Assembly (NCBI GenBank): GCA_021442155.1
Contig: CM038225.1
Location: forward strand, 84,642,925-84,706,924
Reading direction: 5' to 3'
Origin: Cymbidium sinense
Lineage: Eukaryota; Streptophyta; Magnoliopsida; Asparagales; Orchidaceae
Length of the DNA stretch: 64,000 nt
Under the pieces are notes generated by a model. The model saw nothing but the letters and a program-made list of their open reading frames with translations. It was not told where the DNA came from and searched no databases. The position numbers and the translations under genes were made by a program. Within the stretch, counting starts at the first letter, position 1. Each line of letters opens with the position of its first letter. Shown piece after piece: positions 59,136 through 64,000 of the stretch.

Positions 59136-60350
59136 TTAATATTCTCACATTGATGAATCAATACATGAATAAAAGGAAAGGAGCTTCACTTCAATCATTT
59201 AAGCTATAATCACATACATCTCCTATGTATTTATAACTAGCATTCATAGCATATGTAACCATTCATTTATAAGCTTTGGAAAATATGTTTGGATTTAATA
59301 ATGATAATAGCTGCGCATATTATAAATTAAATCAGCACATGCAAGCTTGACATAAAGTAAAACCATTTGATTTAATTAATTTTTAAAAGTTGAATGTTTG
59401 ATTTCAAATGACATACAACATTTACCATGATTAGAAATGAATGAATAAGCATAAACATGTGATTTCATTCAATTAAATTAATTTTTAAGGATAATCAAAT
59501 CAAATAAAAGCATTCAAAGAAAACTAAGGCTTTTTAATTATCACTTTCAATTTTATATTAATTTAGTTTGAAGAAATGAGGTAAAGTTTGCTGATCCTAA
59601 CCCATTCCATGTTTGTGATTTAATTTGGTTTAATGAAAAGTAATTAAGTTAATTTTATAGCTTAATTAGGTTATACTATGCATTAAATCCATTAATTGAC
59701 CCTTACCAATGTTGCCTTAATTTAATTAACCAAGTAATTATGAGCTAACAGGATAGGTACATACATTGGAAATTAAATTAGTAGTAAACCTAAGAAATGA
59801 AAGATGCTTAATACAATTGGCTCACAATTAGTGATTAATAAAGTTAAGCAAATTAAGTATTTTCATAGTTTTCCCACACATATGGGTTAACCATAATTTT
59901 CTTAAATATCTTTAGGATATTGAACACCTAAAGATTTACCCATGAATTGATTAATTAAGATTCCATGTGATTATAGTTTCAAATTGATCAATTAAGAAAA
60001 TTTATTAATGAATTAAACCATCAATTAATCCTAAATTAATTAATTTCCATTCAAGTGAAATGGACTAAGGGAAAAGATTGGGAAAGTGGTTCAAATCTCA
60101 TTCCCCATGCGCATTCACTATTTAGAATATTAATTAATTTCCTAATTTATTAAGAAAGTAATTAAGGTTAAGAAAACCAATTTCCCTAATTAACTAAGTA
60201 ATAAATTCCAAGAAAATTATGGGAGGCAGAGGTCATCCCATTAATCAACCTCAAAAACTTTGGGATAAATTGCTTAGGGAATTAGAGTAATTAAGTTGGT
60301 TAATTTTTTAATTATACCCAAATTAAGTCTTAATTATTGTTCAAGATTAA
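59136..60350. other. Unrecognised AT-rich DNA
   Basis: Long runs of aattaatta and ttaattaag. No coding region or known family is seen. It resembles the noncoding parts of large LTR retrotransposons in texture, but nothing specific supports that. Confidence 0.5.
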
Positions 60351-63300
60351 TCGGGATCAATTTGAATTGAATCTCCTATGAAATACCTTCAAAATAAATA
60401 TTTACTTGAATTTTCATGATTTTTCTATGATTTTTTATAATTTTCCAAAGTTTCAGCTGATTTAAATGATTTTCCATGATTTTTATAAAGTCCATTAATT
60501 TATTTTAACTATTTGAATTTTAGAATGCAATATCTCCCAATCTAGAAATCATTTTTGACTTGAAATTTTTATGGTAGGTAGATTTTAAGCCCATTCTTAA
60601 TCTTAAAAAATTTCAAATCAATCTGATTTGTCTTTTTAGTTTATTTAATGAAATTTTAATTTTATCTAAAACTTAAATTAAGCTCAAAATATTTAGTGAA
60701 ATTTAGGACTTTTAGATTCATTGGATTCCCCTTGGAATGATAAATCCAATGAGCCCTTATTTGTAATTTTTAGTTAAGTATTTTATTTTCTAAGAATTTT
60801 CAAAGTTTTAGGTGTTTTTAATTAATTTTTAAAAAGAAAAAAATCCCTAATTTCTTACTTAACCCGGATGCTTTGCGGCACTAAGCGAACCATGTGGTGC
60901 ATGGCATGGCATGGTATCGCATCGTGAAGCGAGGTGACGAGGATGTAGGGATGGTCGTCCATTATGAATCCAGATATTGCGTGATCCACATCATCAAAGT
61001 CGCATGATCCACCGATCAGAGCCACATGATCCACACAATTTGAGCCATCCATCTGAATGGAAGATCGGATGGCTAGAGGGCGATCTAGTGGAAGCGAAGA
61101 ACAAAACACTATTTTGGGCATGATTTTTGTGATTCTTGTGAAAAAATTGATTGAAAAACTTTATTTTAGGCTCAATTGTCTAGCGATCTTCACCAAAAAT
61201 CTCTCAAAATGCATGGGGATGATGTAAAAAAAATGTATGCGTAATCTAAAGGAAATTCCTAAAATTGAGCAAAATTTTCATAAATAAAAGAACCTAAGGC
61301 TGACTATGGTTCTTGAAAATTATGTCAGCGGGGATGGTTTCAATGGTAGTGATGATCTGAGCATGCTCCTAAGTGCAAGAAGAAGCTTTGGAATGGGTTT
61401 GGGCTCTTGGTTTACTTTAGAATAATGTATCCACTAATGGTCATCGCGTCCTCACCAGAATCCACTTGATTTTGATAGCCTTTTCTCAAAAACAAAGTGG
61501 GAATGGTTGTTGGTTGGTTTGGGAGCTCTAGGAGAGTAAAATGAGTTTATGAGGAAGAGTTTTTGCCTCTACTTTTAGACTTCTTGTAATGGCCGAAAAT
61601 CACCTCATTCAAGGTGATTTTTGGCTCCAAGTAGGTTTTCTTGGCTTGGGGTAGTTGGGATTCTCCTTAGGTGTCTTAATTTGGTTGGCCAAGGCATGGG
61701 AGGTGGCTACTATGAAGGACAAGTGGGTGTTCTAGGAAAAGGAAGTGGAGGTCCTTCATGCCATGTGTTTCAATAGGGGAGGGGAGGTGATTTTGCTTTC
61801 CCATAAGTCATGGCTAACCCAACCACCTCTTGGGTCAAGTTGGACAGTGTCCTTGGAGCCTGGGTAAACCAATAGATGAGTGTAAAGTGGCCAAGTAAGA
61901 GAAATGACCATTTACATAAGCATTTTATCTTATGTGATACCCTTAGCTCAAGAGTAGAGTGGTCATTTGGTATTGAATTTGATTTGGACGTATTTGAAAT
62001 GAGTCAAAAGTGAGTTGGACAAAATTTCATATCATTTGGAGTTTAATTGGTTAGGTTTGGTTCAATTTGACCCATTTGGGTCAAATTGGGTCAAAATGGG
62101 TTAGGTTGACCAATTGGTCTAATTGGGTCAAACTAAGGGTTAGGTCAAGTTCATATGACTACTTGGAGAGGATTGTATGTTTTGGTTTGATTTAATGTTG
62201 ATTTAATTTGGTTTTAATCTAATTTGATCCTTCATGTCAATTTGGGTCAACATGGGTCAAGAGTGTCAATTGGGCTAGGTTTGGCTCAATTGAAGGTCAA
62301 GTCATGTTTAAATTATGATTTTAGGTTAATTTGAAGCATTAGTTTCAATGGATTTGACTTAGGTTACAATTTGGCTAGTTTAGGTTAATATAGGCTAAAG
62401 AGTTGACTTGGTCAACAAGCAAGGTTGACTTGGTTTGACCCATCCTTGGGTGATCAACAATCATGAAATGAAGTTTGGATTGGTATAATTCACTTTGATT
62501 TGGATTGAATTAGATTTTGGTTCATGTAGGTCAAATTGGCCACTTTGGGTCAAGTGAACCAATTGGATTTAGTTGGCTTGATTTTGGATTGAGTTTTATT
62601 TAGTTGAGTTTATATATAAATTTAAGATTAAAATATAAATTCAATTTCAATTGGTTTCGATTCAAATGAGTTTTGGTTCATTTGAATATTTCAAGTCAAA
62701 TGGTCTAGGTTGGGTTTGACTTGGGTTGATTTTGGTTTGATTAGATGATTATAAGTTTCATTTATATTTGGATAAATGATTGAAGGAATGATTGATACAA
62801 GGAAAACTCCATTGATTTTGGCTTGATTTAGGTGGGTTTTTGCCAAGTTCAAGGAAATGGCTTAAAGAGTTCAAATTGGGTTTTAATTTGATTTTGGATT
62901 TCGTTTTGGCTATTTGAATTTATATTTCATTTATATTTGAGAACATAATTGAAGGTCCAATTGATTTATAAGAAAATAAATTGAGTTTGGATTTAATTGG
63001 ATGAAAATTAGGCTAAGTTCATGATGGTTGATTAAAAGGCTTGGGAAGGATTTCAAGTTTGGATTTGATCTTGGGTTTGAATCATTTGGAATTGAGTTTG
63101 GATTTGGATTTGGATTTGAAATTGAGTCTGAGGTTTGGTTGAAATTTTGGATTTGAATTGATTTTAAGAAGGTGTACATGTATTGGGTTTAGGGATGTGT
63201 ACATGGATTAGGTTGACTTTGTTTGACCCTAAGACATGCCTTCTTAAATTTGGCTTAGGAAAATCATAGGTTGACTTGGTCAACATGCTAGGGTAGGTGA

Positions 63301-63420
63301 TTTTCCTAAGTCTCTAAGGAATGGCTTAATCCTATGATTAACCCTTCTAAGTTTTTAGGCATAGGTTAAGTGTTCACCTAATCTCTAGAAGTGTCTTATG
63401 ACTAAGGATCCTAGCTCTAA
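60351..63420 (+). other. Inverted relative of the gypsy 5' noncoding region
   Basis: Read on the plus strand it parallels the minus strand of 26815-30040: atgatttttctatgattttt near the start; accacctcttgggtcaagtt, aagtggccaagtaagagaaa and tgaccatttacataagcatt at 61820-61920; then a low-complexity ttggtttgatttgggtcaaa domain (62000-63200). It ends with cttctaagtttttaggcata and agaagtgtcttatgactaag at 63345-63403, where copies 1-3 enter protease coding. Here unrelated sequence follows instead. Similarity is strongest after about 61750. Confidence 0.65.
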
Positions 63421-63640
63421 GTAAAGGAGTTCGAGAACCCATTCCAAAAGTGAGGTTAAAAAAAGGACCCCCCCTCCCTCCCCCTAATAGGTGTGGTGGT
63501 GTAACTGACAAGGCACACTTCACATATTGGCATTGACCAAGATGATCAACAACATCCAAAAGACTGCAAACACTAACGAAAATGATCTATACCTGAACTC
63601 AAAAGGAGATAAAATCCTGATCATAGTGCAAAGTAGCTCA
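63421..63640. other. Unassigned sequence with C-rich tract
   Basis: Contains a tract of about 20 bases of nearly pure C at 63466-63485 (accccccctccctccccct). No feature recognised. Confidence 0.4.
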
Positions 63641-64000
63641 CTTTATGTTAAGGGCATAAGAGAGCCAGAAGGAATCCACCGGGTATTGAGTACGTGAACT
63701 TTCCACTAGGGAAGTAGGTTCAAGCTATCTGCTAGGTATATAAATTTGGGTTTGATTGTGAATATGATTCGTTTGGGTATGTATCCACTAGGGATTAGGA
63801 ATGTGAACCTTCCACTTGGGAAGCAGGTTTGAGCTATCTGCTTGGGATAAGAGTTTGATGGTATTTCTTATGGCTCCATTGGGGAGAATAATTTGATTTA
63901 TGCCTGGCTAGGGAGAAGTTTGGTTTGTTCGATATGTTTAAATTTGACTCCACTGGGAACGTTAGTTTCAAATTTAGTTATGGACCCTATTGGTGTATGA
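63641..64000 (-). repeat. Gypsy 3' noncoding-like sequence, partial
   Basis: Repeats the lines known from 7090-7570 and 20190-20660: ggataagagtttg, ccactagggaagtaggtt and gactccactgggaacgttag. The sequence gtgaacyttccactwgggaa occurs twice (about 63697 and 63798). It runs out of the window. Confidence 0.65.

Noticed and set aside
60855..61121. An 88-codon minus-strand open frame with gatccac repeats
   Set aside because: No family resemblance. It lies in LTR-like noncoding sequence, and the length is within chance expectation for this locally GC-balanced stretch.

Overview
The window is nuclear DNA from a flowering plant and is almost entirely repeats. I found no intact protein-coding gene, tRNA or rRNA gene. 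Four things point to a plant: plant-type telomere heptamers (CCCTAAA on this strand), Ty3/gypsy elements of the Tat/Retand type with a second RNase H domain, an L1-type LINE tail with the GTT-rich 3' end common in plants, and an endogenous pararetrovirus with a 35S-like promoter. The species cannot be told from the sequence.

Region 1 (1-55878) looks like a subtelomeric or pericentromeric mosaic. Its backbone is degenerate telomere-like DNA, always in the same orientation, which alternates with A-rich arrays of about 0.8-1.0 kb. These arrays have recognisable start, middle and end landmarks. GC-rich blocks built from CTRRRCC heptamers (CTGGGCC, CTGAGCC, CTAGGCC) also occur. Set into this backbone are eight decayed copies of one fragment: the last exon and 3' UTR of a glycine-rich RNA-binding protein (GRP7/8-like). 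Seven of the copies begin at the same codon, directly next to telomere repeats.

Three times (about 4.5-13.9 kb, 17.5-30.0 kb and 38.4-48.0 kb) the same composite occurs in the same order: GRP fragment, telomere-like DNA, a roughly 130-bp junction block, a roughly 1.45-kb AT-rich satellite with a GAATTTGGCCAAATTC palindrome, and a minus-strand gypsy element that lacks gag. The shared order and shared gag deletion indicate segmental duplication rather than three insertions. All three pol regions are broken by stops and frameshifts.

The third composite is interrupted at about 48.02 kb by a 4.4-kb endogenous caulimovirid-like sequence. It has 0.3-kb terminal redundancy, an internal 540-bp tandem duplication, a large pol deletion, a palindromic as-1-like promoter and an initiator-tRNA-Met primer-binding site. 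A 5'-truncated LINE (36.1-37.2 kb) sits in one of two adjacent A-rich monomers, and the neighbour preserves an empty site.

Region 2 (55879-64000) leaves the telomere-like domain. It holds unrecognised AT-rich DNA, a threefold repeat of about 260 bp (58.5-59.1 kb), and an inverted relative (about 60.35-63.42 kb) of the long 5' noncoding region of the second gypsy copy. It ends with sequence like the gypsy 3' noncoding region. Repeat boundaries were set by eye and are good to about 10-50 bases.
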